Assembly: GCF_036850765.1 (NCBI RefSeq)
Contig: NC_089495.1
Coordinates: forward strand, 198,532,847 to 198,596,846
Direction of reading: 5' to 3'
From: Saccopteryx bilineata
Lineage: Eukaryota > Chordata > Mammalia > Chiroptera > Emballonuridae
Length of the DNA: 64,000 bases
Within the stretch, counting starts at the first letter, position 1; the number at the start of each line of letters is the position of its first letter. Below are positions 54,960 through 64,000 of this stretch, one piece after another. The notes below the pieces were generated by a model that worked only from the letters and a program-made list of their open reading frames with translations, was not told the origin of the DNA and made no database searches. The translations under genes and the position numbers were made by a program.

Positions 54960-55160
54960 TACCAGACACTATCTTCAAAGCTTTGCATGATTTATCACAT
55001 AGAGTCCTCCCCATAGTCATAGGAGGAGATCTGATTTCTATTTCATAGGTGAGAAAATCAAGACAAGAACAGAAACATACTTACCCCCAGGCATCTCAAC
55101 AGTAAGCCAGGAGCTCAACCCAGGCTCCAGACCAGCAGTCTTAACCCCTGCACTGCAGAG
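54960..55160 (-). mobile_element. MIR SINE
   Basis: 'accagacactatcttcaaag', 'gcatgatttatcacatagag', 'tttcataggtgagaaaatc', 'caacagtaagccaggagc' and 'tcaacccaggctccagac' follow reverse MIR to near its 5' end. Confidence 0.75.
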
Positions 55161-56149
55161 GGACAGTAACCCTGACCCTGGTCCACGGATGGAGGGAAAC
55201 CTGCATGGAGAAAGGTAGAATCATGCGTGGGAGGTCACGCGGCTAGCAGGAGAAAGGGTGGATTTGAATCCAAGTTCGATGGAGGACCTTCTGCACTGGG
55301 GCGCCCCCTAGAAGCCGTGCAGCAACATGTCCTTGAAACCTCTGTTCTGACGCCTTTCCTAGCTTCTGGGCAGCCGGCAGCACCTTGGGCTGCAGCTCCC
55401 CCCTCCCCCCCACACACACCTTCTAGGTTTAACAGATCAGTTATCACCCATGCACCCTCTCCTGGAAGCTTCTGGTTTGAGTGAGGTTGCTGCTTCCAAG
55501 GGGAGGTGGCTCAGGTCTTTGGGAGGGCGCCCTGATCGTAGTGTTTCTTGCCTCTGAATTCCAGTCCTCCCCAGGTCGACCTCCTTCAGGGTCCTTGCAC
55601 TGTGGAGGAGGCATGCCCCATTTGTAGACTGACTCCTGCCAGGGAAATCTCACAGGAGTCTCGGAGGGTGTCTGGCCCACCCAGGAGATGGGCATGCATC
55701 CCATCCTACTCAGCGCCTCTGCTGGAGAAGGGAAAACAATGAAGCCAGCATTTTCCTCTGAAGGGGAAGAAGAGATGGCGGTCTGAGTTGACCACAAAAG
55801 TTAAGGGCTGGGTCATTTCTTTCAAGCATATCTACAGAAGCCACTGGGGCCCATAACACCTTTGGCTCACCTGAGACATTTGATGGAGCAGGAGGGTTGG
55901 GTTGTAGTATCTCATCTGGTTTACCTTTTTTGCTTTGGTTACTAACATGTTTGTAATTCAGAGTTTTAAACTCAATTGTAGTAACTTTTATTTAAAAAGT
56001 TCTCAGAATATTTCTACTCCCTTTGTCTTCTCTATTCTCTGTTTTTCTCTTTTGTTTTGATTATGTCTTTTTTTAAAAAAAAACCTATTTTTTCTGAACT
56101 CTTGTTATAAATCATACGGGATTCAGATTCAGATAAAATTTCGAACATG
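55161..56149. other. Unique sequence, no gene seen
   Basis: The last 200 bp (55950-56149) is AT-rich and may belong to the following L1 remnant. No exon was recognised. Confidence 0.45.
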
Positions 56150-56340
56150 TCCACTTATATGAGGTATTTAAAAATAGTTATAGAAGCAAAGAATGGAATG
56201 GTCGTGCCCGGGGCTGACAAGTAGAGTCGCTAGTCAAATTTTATTTATGTGAGAGAAGTACATTCTAGAGATCTTCTGGTCACCTCTGTGCCTGCAGACA
56301 ACAACACTGTGCTGCACACTTGAAAGTCTGTTATGGCCTA
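56150..56340 (+). mobile_element. Old L1 LINE 3' UTR fragment
   Basis: 'ccacttatatgaggtattt', 'agaagcaaagaatggaatgg', 'tcgtgcccggggctgac' and 'ctgtgctgcacacttgaaag' match the old L1 3' UTR pattern. Confidence 0.55.
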
Positions 56341-56434
56341 GAACCCGTGGAAAGCGTTCTCAGCGCAATAAAAGAAAAACATTCATGGCTAGTATGTGCC
56401 ACGTACTGTATAGTTGAAGTGCATCTTCTCTATC

Positions 56435-56580
56435 CATTCATCATTAGCTTATTTATTTCTCCCGTATTTGCTGAGTACACCCCACAAACCAAGCTGCCAC
56501 ACTTGGTGCTAGAGATTAGTTGGTAAACAAGACAGACCAGGTCCCTGCATTACTGGGGTTAACATATAGCGTGGGAGTCA
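56435..56580. mobile_element. Ancient LINE fragment (L1M/L2-type)
   Basis: 'atttgctgagtacacccc', 'cttggtgctagagattag', 'ttggtaaacaagacagacc' and 'aggtccctgcattactgg' follow the recurring LINE motif. 56830-56960 ('taggagttaccagggaagc', 'gacaggtgagcagagatg') looks like its continuation after an intervening block. Confidence 0.6.
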
Positions 56581-56693
56581 GGGACAAGCAACCTTGGATG
56601 TGAGACGGAGTTGCTGGGTGACGGTGGTCCTGTCTTTGAGCATTCAGAGGCGATCTGAGGGGCCCCGGGAGGTGCCCAGAGAAGGACGAGGGA
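56581..56693 (+). repeat. Local duplication, copy 1 (113 bp)
   Basis: Matches 57487-57600 in the same orientation with about nine differences, mostly T/C. Starts 'gggacaagcaacc', ends 'gagaaggacgaggga'. It sits inside a LINE remnant between two parts that fit together. Confidence 0.9.
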
Positions 56694-56705
56694 AAACACG
56701 AACCT

Positions 56706-56707
<2 letters not shown>

Positions 56708-56755
<48 letters not shown>
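56708..56755. repeat. (CA)n microsatellite
   Basis: About 24 CA units, 15 bp after the first copy of the local duplication. Confidence 0.95.
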
Positions 56756-56757
<2 letters not shown>

Positions 56758-57099
56758 CTGTAGTGGACCAGCTAGTGTTAAGAAGAGTAGGATGGAGAGG
56801 GTGGCTGGGTGGTGGACAGGGAAGAGGAGATTTTGCTCTTTTAGTAGGAGTTACCAGGGAAGCCGTCTTGGATGAGAAGACAGGTGAGCAGAGATGTGAA
56901 CAAGAGAATTACAGTCACTTGATAATGGGAGGAATGCAGGCAGTACCCTTGAAAACAGCCCGGGAGCATGAAGAGCATCAGTAGCTTTTAATCACGATTT
57001 TTTCTAATAGAGGAGGAGTCTGAGGCCGAACCGGGATGGAGGCCCCGCCCTTGTTGTCCCCTCTAGAGTGAGGTGCTGTACTTCCTCTGCGTGCAGGAT

Positions 57100-57310
57100 G
57101 TGGGGCTAGACGCACCTGGTTTTACATTTCTGCTCCCACACTGAGCAGCTGGGTGAACTTGAGCAGGTTGTAGCCTCTCTGGGCCTTTGTTTCTGCATCT
57201 GTAAGAAAGGGGATAAAAACAGTGCCCACCTCACTGGATTGTTTTGATGATGAAGTGGCTGGCTCAGTGTCCGGCCAGAGATCAGGACCCAGTAAATGTC
57301 AGCAGTTAAT
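57100..57310 (+). mobile_element. MIR SINE
   Basis: 'gcacctggttttacatttc', 'ctgggtgaacttgagcagg', 'cctctctgggcctttgtttc', 'tgcatctgtaagaaaggg' and 'ccacctcactggattgttt' give a near complete MIR. Confidence 0.8.
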
Positions 57311-57486
57311 GTGACACAACACGACCTATCTATCCCCCTTCCAAAGGGATGGGGACAGAACCGGTGGACAAAAGTGAAGCCTGATGCGCTGGCTGTAGGT
57401 AACACCTGCTCTCAGTCATCCTGCCGTGGGCGCAGAGAGACTGCACAGCAGGAAGTTCTGGGACAAGTTCAAGTGTTTTGAGGTCT

Positions 57487-57600
57487 GGGACAAGCAACCC
57501 TGGGATGTGAGACGGAGTCGCTGGGTGACGGTGGCCCCGTCCTTGAGCATCCAGAGGCGATCTGAGGGGCCCCGGGAGGTGCCCAGAGAAGGATGAGGGA
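57487..57600 (+). repeat. Local duplication, copy 2 (114 bp)
   Basis: Direct repeat of 56581-56693, start-to-start distance 906 bp. The first base pairs and the end fall at the same places in both, so the edges are sharp. Confidence 0.9.
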
Positions 57601-58077
57601 GTTGCCCCAAGAACGATGGAGCAACTCACCCATCCTAAAAATTGTGTGAATGAAAACCTAAGTCCCACCCCCCCCAGCAGCTGGTTCCTTCCTTCGAGAG
57701 CCCCGCGGGAGAGAAACACTCAGGGGGGCAGAGCCATTCAGAGCTGTGCTCTGGCCCCGAAAGGCACATAAAGAGAATGATTTGCACTCCCAACAAAAGT
57801 CTTGATGGCTTCCTTCCCTGCTGAACTTGAGGCTTGTTCTCAGACGGCATTGCTTCACCAGGACAGGAGGCCACAACCTCCAGCGACGAGGAAGAGACCT
57901 CGCCAGAGGCTTCTCGTTCGCCCAGCAGACGGGGCGCCCAGCTCGGCCGGGTTTCCCCCGGGGACTTTCCTGGCTTTAGCACTGGAAGTCCCAGGTAAAC
58001 GGGGTTGGCTGTTCACCCTGCAAGCTGAGCTGATTGTCCCCACTATCCTTCGTGTCTTTTGAAAAACATGCCGACCG
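57601..58077. other. Unique sequence, no gene seen
   Basis: GC-rich, no recognised repeat. Confidence 0.5.
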
Positions 58078-58140
58078 CCAGACCCTAGCCTGACCTCCTG
58101 AATCCAAATCTCTGGGAGCGGGGTCCAGGGATATGTCCGT
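58078..58140. mobile_element. MER5-like fragment
   Basis: 'tgacctcctgaatccaaatc' and 'tctgggagcggggtccagg' match the MER5 middle. Very short. Confidence 0.4.
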
Positions 58141-58439
58141 GGTCAGGCAAGGCGTTGGGTAGGAACGGCCGCCGGACTCCTTACGGCCCACTGTGAGCGT
58201 CCTGCCTAGAAGCCCTGGCCAGAACATATCCGCAGGATGAGTCTTCTTTGCACAGAAAAGTGGAAGAGGAGGTGGGAGGGAGAAGCTCTGTAACTGCTGT
58301 CCCAGGTCTGGTTGGGGAGGGTGGCTTGTCAGGTTCATACTGCCAGGGGACAAGGAATAGGGTTTTCTTTTCTCACTGTGCAGGCATCTGCAGCTTTTCC
58401 AAGGGGCTTCCTCTAAAGCTTCAAAAAATAGCAAGTCTG
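58141..58439. other. Unique sequence, no gene seen
   Basis: A 205-codon + frame (58248-58865) starts here. It runs through a LINE remnant and has no domain-like features. Confidence 0.5.
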
Positions 58440-58640
58440 GTTGGGAGTTCATTCATTCGTTCGTTTGTATGTGCATTCTCTGCTTGCCAGGCGTTTATTG
58501 GACGGCTGTTATGCGCCAGGCACTCCCAGTTCTGGAATACCATGGAGCACGAGACTGACAAGGTGCCTACCTTGTGCAGAATTGTTTCAGTTCTGCTGGG
58601 GTCTGGGGAGCAAAAACTGAAGGCAGACAGCACATGCCGC
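58440..58640. mobile_element. Ancient LINE fragment (L1M/L2-type)
   Basis: 'gagttcattcattcgttcg', 'gcgtttattggacggctg', 'ttatgcgccaggcactccc' and 'gcacgagactgacaaggtgc' follow the motif 'tattgagcacctactatg' / 'gccaggcactgt'. Confidence 0.65.
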
Positions 58641-59093
58641 CTGGGTGTTTCCCACAGGTCCCTCTCCAGAGCGGCTCTCCACCCTTCCCCACCATGTTTA
58701 GGGCTCCAGAAAGTTGGCCAGGTCACCCAGAAGGGCTTCTGTTTTGGCCTAGCCAGTGAAAGGCAGGGTCAAGAATCAGGAGGAGTAGGAGTGAAGTCAG
58801 GGCAATTTATTCCCTGGCTTCCTCCCTGCGGGGTCCCGGAGGGTTGGCTGCCTCCCTCCAGCTAGGTCCCAACTGCTCTCCTCAGGTTCCTGCAAAGCCT
58901 CCTTGTCCTGTAGGCCTGGGGAGGTGATGGCTCCTCAGCGATGTGGCTCTAGGTGCTGTACCAGCGCTTCTGGGTCACCTTAGCCCTGCGAATGCCCGTT
59001 TAATATACTCACCTTGATTACCCCCAGTGAGCATTCCACCTATTTTCTTCCGGGATCCTCAGGACTAGAAAGCAACAAGTTGGTTCTCTGGAT
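58641..59093. other. Unique sequence, no gene seen
   Basis: No recognised repeat or exon. Confidence 0.5.
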
Positions 59094-59110
59094 GAGTATT
59101 GTTACTTTTA

Positions 59111-59278
59111 CACCTGACCTGTGGTGACACAGTGGACAAAGCATTGATCTGAAATGCTGAGGTCACCAGTTCGAATTCCTGGGCTTGCCTGGTTGAGGCA
59201 CATATGGGAGTTGATGGTTCCTGCTCCTTCCCCTCTTATCTCTCCTCTTTCTCTAAAAATGAATAAGTAAAATCTAAA
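59111..59278 (+). mobile_element. tRNA SINE (second family), first of a nest
   Basis: 'cacctgacctgtggtgacac' head, 'cagttcgaattcctgggc' B-box region and 'aaaaatgaataagtaaaatc' tail. Its left target word GAGTATTGTTACTTTTA (59094-59110) reappears only at 59682-59698, after two more SINEs, with two mismatches. So the other two SINEs were inserted into this one's A-rich tail. Confidence 0.85.
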
Positions 59279-59402
59279 GGCCTGACCTGTGGTGGCACAG
59301 TGGATAAAGCATTGACCTGGGAACACTGAGGTGGCTGGTTCAAAACCCTGGACTTGCCTGATCAAGGCACATATGGGAGTTGATGCTTCCTGCTCCTCCC
59401 CC

Positions 59403-59445
<43 letters not shown>

Positions 59446-59459
59446 CTCTTTCTAAAAAT
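59279..59459 (+). mobile_element. tRNA SINE (second family), second of the nest
   Basis: 'ggcctgacctgtggtggcac' head, 'tggttcaaaaccctggac' (B box mutated), long (CT)n (59408-59441), and a tail. Exact 18-bp target duplication GAATAAGTAAAATCTAAA at 59261-59278 and 59460-59477, taken from the tail of the first SINE. Confidence 0.9.
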
Positions 59460-59496
59460 GAATAAGTAAAATCTAAAACAAACAAATTTTTAAAAT

Positions 59497-59655
59497 GCCC
59501 TGGCTGGATAGCTCTGTTTGTTAGAGCATCAGCCTGAAGTGCAGAGATTGCCGGTTCGATCCCTGGTCAGGACACGTACAGGAACAGATCAATGTCCCTG
59601 TCTCTCTCTGTCTCTCTCTTCGATCTTCTTGAGCTAAAATCAATAAAATATTTTT
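59497..59655 (+). mobile_element. tRNA SINE (third family), third of the nest
   Basis: 'gccctggctggatagctctg' head, B box GGTTCGATCCC, 'gtcaggacacgtacagg', CT-rich end and 'aaaatcaataaaatattttt' tail. The target duplication is blurred by A/T-rich sequence on both sides. Confidence 0.75.
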
Positions 59656-59698
59656 TAATCTAAAAATATATATTAAAAAAAGAGTGTTGTTACTTTTT

Positions 59699-60575
59699 AA
59701 AGAGACTTCCCACTCCCAGGTGAAAGAAACATCAAATTAATTAGTGTGTCAATGAAGTAGGTTTTAGAAAATAATATGTTTTGCCTATTTGGCTGCATAT
59801 TTGATTATTAAGAAAGGCAAATGGCTAAACACTGGAAAAATCGTCTTAACTGTCATAAAACAGATTCCAAGTAAATGAAAACCGAAGTCTAGTTTTTCCT
59901 GTCTCAGATCCTGCTGTGGAAGGTGTAAGTGGGAATTACGTCAAGAGCCTTAAAAAGGTTTTATTCTTGTGGATCAAACCATTCATCTGTTAAGAGTTTC
60001 TATGTCAGGCAACATTCAGAAACATAAAGATTTACAGAAACAAATGTTCATTACAGGATCATGTAATAGTGAATAGATACAGAACAAGATAGATATTCTA
60101 CAAAAGAAGTCAGACCCGAGGAAATCAGGCTAGATCCAGAAGGAAGGTGGTCAAACACGTGCTCTCTGGTGCCACCCCACCTGGTCACACATCTGTCATG
60201 GCGCCCCGTGCTTTGCAGGTGTCGAACCATCTCATTCTCCCCAACGTCATCTGGCAGAGACAGGAGCACCTTGAGAGTGCTCAGTGGACACCAGCTTTCA
60301 CAGAGTTTTAAAAAGTCATTTTGTAGAAAGACTCATTGGTAACTATCCAATGGAGGTTTTTGAACAATGTGTAAATAGTGTCCAAGTATTCCTGGTATAA
60401 ATTAAAAATAAGAATAATTAAAAACAGAATGAGTTAGACAGAAAATAATCCTCATCATTTAAGCAGGAAGGATAGATGCTGGAAGGATGAGTGTTCACGT
60501 CTGGATGATGGGGTGACTGCTGATTTTAAATTCCTTTTTGTTTTTTAAATTATTGAAGATAGATCATTATTAGCC

Positions 60576-60579
<4 letters not shown>
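59699..60579. other. AT-rich sequence with L1 traces; no gene seen
   Basis: 59700-59900 is AT-rich unique sequence ('catcaaattaattagtgtg'). 'gaaacaaatgttcattacagg' (about 60038) and 'aactatccaatggaggttt' (about 60340) are worn L1 3'-end phrases. No exon was recognised. Confidence 0.45.

Positions 60580-60614
<35 letters not shown>
60580..60614. repeat. (CT)n microsatellite
   Basis: About 17 CT units. Confidence 0.95.
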
Positions 60615-60616
<2 letters not shown>

Positions 60617-60691
60617 AGAGAAGGAGATGGAGGACAACAAAAAAACCAAAGCGGCCCACAATCTCACATCCCTATCCCAAATCGCCTGTGT

Positions 60692-60798
60692 ACACACACA
60701 CACACACACACGCACACACGCATACACACGTGCGCACACACACACGCACACACACGTGCGCACGCACACACACACGCACACGCCCACACACACACACG
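60692..60798. repeat. (CA)n repeat with CG steps
   Basis: A CA run of about 107 bp broken by regular CG-containing words: 'cacgtgcgcaca' occurs twice and 'cacacgcaca' several times. Alternating purine-pyrimidine throughout, so strongly Z-DNA-prone. Confidence 0.95.
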
Positions 60799-61589
60799 AG
60801 AACTCAGTTTTCTATTTAAAAGAGTACGAAAGGTCCAGAAACAAAACTGGAAGTCCTTGTCCTCATTCGTCAGTCTCCCAAATGAAACCACTGATAATAA
60901 ATCCTCTGATTCATTGCAGAGTACATGCGTATGCCAGCAGATCCGAGTTCTTTTCAAATAAGCCCGTATTGATTTTATAATCAGAAAATTGTAGCATGCA
61001 TGCATTTGAAATGGGGGCATTTTTATTGTTAGTCCCTCGAGGGGCGGACTGGGGTCCTGGCCTGACTGGGGAGGATCAGGAGCTTAGGCATCGCAATTGG
61101 ATGAGGGGAGGGGGGACCCAGAATCAGCGTCGTGGCCACTGACCTGGGATCCTAAGGTCTAGGATGGGCTCTGGAACTCACACATCTCCTTGCTCCTCAG
61201 GGTCCCCATTAGCCTCCTGAGTACTGGACACCTTACTTGGGAACCATAACCAGCATGAAGACACCAACATTGATCCCCAAGTTCAAATATTGCTGGTCCC
61301 TGTAGGGTCTCCATGCACATTGCCCTTGAAAACCCTGGCTTTCACCCTTCCTGGGGTCCCCAGGTCCCCAGAGCTTCTCTGTTGGCTTCCGGCTCCCCTG
61401 TCTCTCCTTCCAACCAGACAGAGAGGATTTTGTGTTCTTTCACTTGTCCGTATCTTTCTTTTGCCCTACCCTAACTTCCTTAGAATTTGGGTCATTGCAC
61501 ACAAAAAACAGGGAACCATGGGGTTGAACGCTTGTATTGAGCAATACGTATGAAGTTCATAAAATTAACTGGAAGCTCTTTCTCTGGAT
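60799..61589. other. Unique sequence, no gene seen
   Basis: Mixed composition. No recognised repeat or exon. Confidence 0.5.
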
Positions 61590-61680
61590 GTAGTTCCCCA
61601 CTCGCTGAACTCATGTGACTTTTAGATAGATCGCTCACGCTCCGGAAGCTTCCGCTCATTCTATGTGCAAAAAAGAGAAC
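61590..61680 (+). mobile_element. Possible MIR fragment
   Basis: 'gaactcatgtgacttttag' with 'cattctatgtgcaaaaaag' resembles a worn MIR core. Confidence 0.3.
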
Positions 61681-61974
61681 ACGATCTAGTTTTTGGTACG
61701 AGGTGATAGAAAGTGTATCAAAGCGAGAGGAAGTCCCACCTCCAGAGTACAGAGGGGAGATGGAGAGAGGAGTGCACGGCAGAGCTGGGACCTAGGAGCC
61801 ACTGACCTCACGGGCAGGGTTGAGGAGCCTCACCAGAGCGCGTGAAATCAGGGGGCCAGGGCAGAAAAAAAAAAAAAAAAGAAAGAAACAACTGCAGAAG
61901 TCTGTCCGGAAGTCCCACTGGGGACGCTATGCCAAACTTTCATCCACAAACTCGTGAAATTCATGACTTTATGC
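61681..61974. other. Unique sequence; short A-run
   Basis: A-run at about 61866-61880. No gene was recognised. Confidence 0.5.
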
Positions 61975-62125
61975 AGAGTGGGTGCAGATCACAGGATTCA
62001 AGCTCAGAAAGACAGGCCTGAAGTCCTTGCTCTTCACTCACCTGCTAAGTGAACTGGGAGACCCGCCCACTGGCAAGCCTCAGTCTTCTTCCCTTCAATG
62101 GGTACAATCTTCCTTTGCCTCTGGA
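61975..62125 (+). mobile_element. MIR SINE
   Basis: 'agatcacaggattcaagctc', 'cacctgctaagtgaactggg', 'aagcctcagtcttcttccc' and 'ttcaatgggtacaatcttc' follow MIR order. Confidence 0.6.
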
Positions 62126-62334
62126 CAGCTATTGTGACGGGCAATAAAGTCATTACAGTCAGAGTGCTTTGCAGCCACTGTAATGATAGGAAAATGGGAG
62201 GCACGTTCTGAGTTCAGGTATTGAAAGATGAGCTCCAAGGTGGTGACGATGACCGGATCCTTTTCTCCACTTATTTGTTTATTATTTTCAGCAAACATGA
62301 AATGCAAATCATCTTAATTAGTACAATATAGTCG

Positions 62335-62540
62335 TCTAAGGACTTGGTGAATATTTACACATTTAAATCCACTTAATCATCCAATGAGAAAGCTACAACT
62401 CTTGTCCCTATTTTACAGATGAGAAAACTGTGGCACAGAGAGGTTAAGTATCTTGCCCAAGGCCACACAGCTACTAAGGGGCAGAGCCAGGTTGCCTAGC
62501 TCCTGAGCCTCATGCTTTTTACCATTACTCCTCTTCTTGC
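62335..62540 (-). mobile_element. MIR SINE, well preserved
   Basis: 'tgtccctattttacagatg', 'agaaaactgtggcacagag', 'aggttaagtatcttgccc', 'aaggccacacagctactaag' and 'ggggcagagccaggttgcc' are close to the MIR consensus. The best MIR in the window. Confidence 0.9.
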
Positions 62541-62579
62541 TTGCAGTGTTTGATGTAATAAAGAGAATGTGAGATCCAG

Positions 62580-62684
62580 AACTGACTGTGCGTCCCAGCC
62601 CTGCCCCTTGTCTGTGCGATCTTGAGAACGCTAATTAACTTCTCTGAACCTTGTCTATATAATGGGAATAAAAATGCCCATACC
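62580..62684 (+). mobile_element. MIR fragment, split by a SINE
   Basis: 'tgcgatcttgagaacgc', 'taattaacttctctgaacc' and 'ataatgggaataaaaatgcc' form a MIR core. Sequence resumes at 62903 after the SINE. Confidence 0.7.
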
Positions 62685-62884
62685 GGCCTGACCTGTGGTG
62701 GCGCAGTGGATAAAACATCGACCTGGAAATGCTGAGGTCGCTGGTTCGAAACCCTGGGCTTGCCTGGTCAAGGCACATATGGGAGTTGATGCTTCCAGCT
62801 CCTCTCCCCTGTCTCTCTCCTCTCTCTCTGTCTCTCTCTCTCTCCCCCTTTCTCTCCTCTCTAAAAATGAATAAATAAAATAAA
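62685..62884 (+). mobile_element. tRNA SINE (second family), full length
   Basis: GGCCTGACCTGTGGTGGCGC head, intact B box GGTTCGAAACC (62743-62753), CT-rich region and 'ctctaaaaatgaataaat' tail. Exact 18-bp target duplication AATAAAAATGCCCATACC at 62667-62684 and 62885-62902, inside a MIR. The exact flanks and intact promoter boxes point to a fairly young copy. Confidence 0.95.
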
Positions 62885-62940
62885 AATAAAAATGCCCATA
62901 CCACATCGTGTTTGCAGAGGGACAGTTGAGGCACACTGAG

Positions 62941-63639
62941 GGTGCACACAGGACCTGTGTTAGATTTGCACGCTAGGGCCTTCCCGGACCCAGCTTCAGC
63001 CATGTACTTGGTTCCTGACTGATGTCAGATTTCCCCACGCTCCCTCCTCCCTCCCAGAGTGACCCCCTGTCCACGCCACGTTTTTCCAAGTGTGAAGGAC
63101 CCCGAACACACAGGCGCTGACACTCTCAGGCGCAGACTGGGAACCTCTTGTTCATGTGCCTGGACTCCCTCAACAGTAAGTTTTTTAAACCCTGGGAGCC
63201 AGTTCTCAGAATCCTGTTTCCTTTGGGCTCCAAAGAGCAAGCAAGGTCCCACACTCTTCTGTTTACCTCTCCTTCCAGAATCTCACCAGTTAATTTGAGG
63301 GTCTGCCCAGGCTGCCCACGTGGGGTTAAGGTTACCAGCGGTCTCTGCCTCTGGCCAGACGAGCTGGGAACAGCGGCGGCCACTTCCCGAAGCTGAGTGG
63401 GGGCAGGAGCATGGCCAGGGCAGTGGGCAGTGGCTGAGCACAACATTTCCAAGATGTTGGGAGCCCCGCCTCAGCAGACTGGATGCATAGCACATGGTTT
63501 GTTTGTTGTTATTTTGTTTTTGTTTTTTGTAAAAGAGACAGTACCTTTTATTAAGCGTGGCTTGAAACGGTTATACTTCTCAGATCATTTTAACTTTTGA
63601 GATGGCCTGACATTTACCACTGACAGAAATAGGACCATG
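62941..63639. other. Unique sequence, no gene seen
   Basis: Mixed sequence. Frames of up to 108 codons are not protein-like. T-rich at 63498-63530. Confidence 0.5.
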
Positions 63640-64000
63640 GGCCAGCCTTCCTTGAGGCCCCTTTAAAGAATAAATGCTGACAGATGATCTCGATTATAAG
63701 GATAATCAGCCCAGTCACACTTCTTTACCCTCCGTGAAAGGTATCACAAGCCACGTATTGATTCTTTTTAAAGAAAGAAAAAAAGCAGCAGCATATGGAC
63801 CAATTAAGAGCAAAACCAACAGTTTGTTAGCCTCCGACCTTCGAGGCTAGGAAACCACTTGCTTTCTTTCCTTCCCGATATTGAGATGTAGTAATCAGGT
63901 AACTATGTAAATAACCTTCCATGAAAATGTGAGGCAGACCGTCAATTGCTCATTTTTCTCCACAGGCTCGAAAAGACCAGCCAGGGCCCCTGATTTTCTG
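63640..64000. other. Candidate conserved non-coding element, cut by edge
   Basis: Repeat-free, AT-leaning block with 'gacagatgatctcgattata', 'aggataatcagcccagtc' (GGATAATC, bicoid/OTX-like), 'catatggaccaattaagag' (E-box and Nkx-like) and 'gatgtagtaatcaggtaac'. It continues past the window end. Inference from motif density only. Confidence 0.3.

Noticed and set aside
58248..58865. 205-codon open frame
   Set aside because: It passes through an old LINE remnant and unique DNA and has no domain-like motifs. A frame of this length is plausible by chance in GC-rich sequence.

Overview
KIND OF ORGANISM. This is mammalian nuclear DNA, most likely from a bat, and my best guess is the horseshoe-bat side (Rhinolophus/Yinpterochiroptera). 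The window holds many ancient mammal-wide repeats (MIR, L2, old L1, MER5-type hAT, MaLR LTRs). It also holds several younger tRNA-derived SINE families. One of these, a ~370-430 bp SINE with a GCCCTGGCCGGTTGGCTCAG head and a TTCAGAAAAATAC tail, I recognise as the Rhin-1-type bat SINE. The family names are recalled, not searched. CODING CONTENT. I find no protein-coding exon, no functional tRNA or rRNA gene, no CRISPR and no bacterial-type operon. The long open frames all fall in pyrimidine microsatellite, SINE bodies or repeat-derived sequence, and none looks like a protein. The window is intronic or intergenic; I cannot name the locus. LAYOUT. 1-10 kb: MIR, L2, MER5 and LTR fossils, one Rhin-1-type SINE (5796-6221), and two unique AT-rich stretches that may be conserved non-coding DNA. 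10-13 kb: a SINE split by a hAT miniature element, a second SINE, then a ~550 bp pure pyrimidine tract beside a TG-rich tract. 13-30 kb: mostly MIR and LINE remnants, three SINEs, an L2 with a 41-bp tandem duplication, and a 63-bp minisatellite built of heptamers (29327-29648). 30-36 kb: SINEs, three hAT/MER DNA-transposon fossils, and a unique AT-rich block at 32.9-33.2 kb. 36-44 kb: a dispersed ~240-bp local duplication and a minus-strand MaLR LTR with internal sequence. 44-51 kb: an old L1 split by a SINE, two SINEs sharing one target sequence, and a second clear hAT element. 51-64 kb: mostly unique sequence with microsatellites, a 113-bp local duplication, a nest of three SINEs inside one target duplication, and a MIR split by a SINE. 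HOW IT WORKS TOGETHER. There is no gene system here. The readable story is the order of transposon arrivals: MIR/L2/L1M first, then MER5/MaLR, then the tRNA-SINE families, and at least one hAT element after a SINE. This order is recorded by target-site duplications that can be read by eye.
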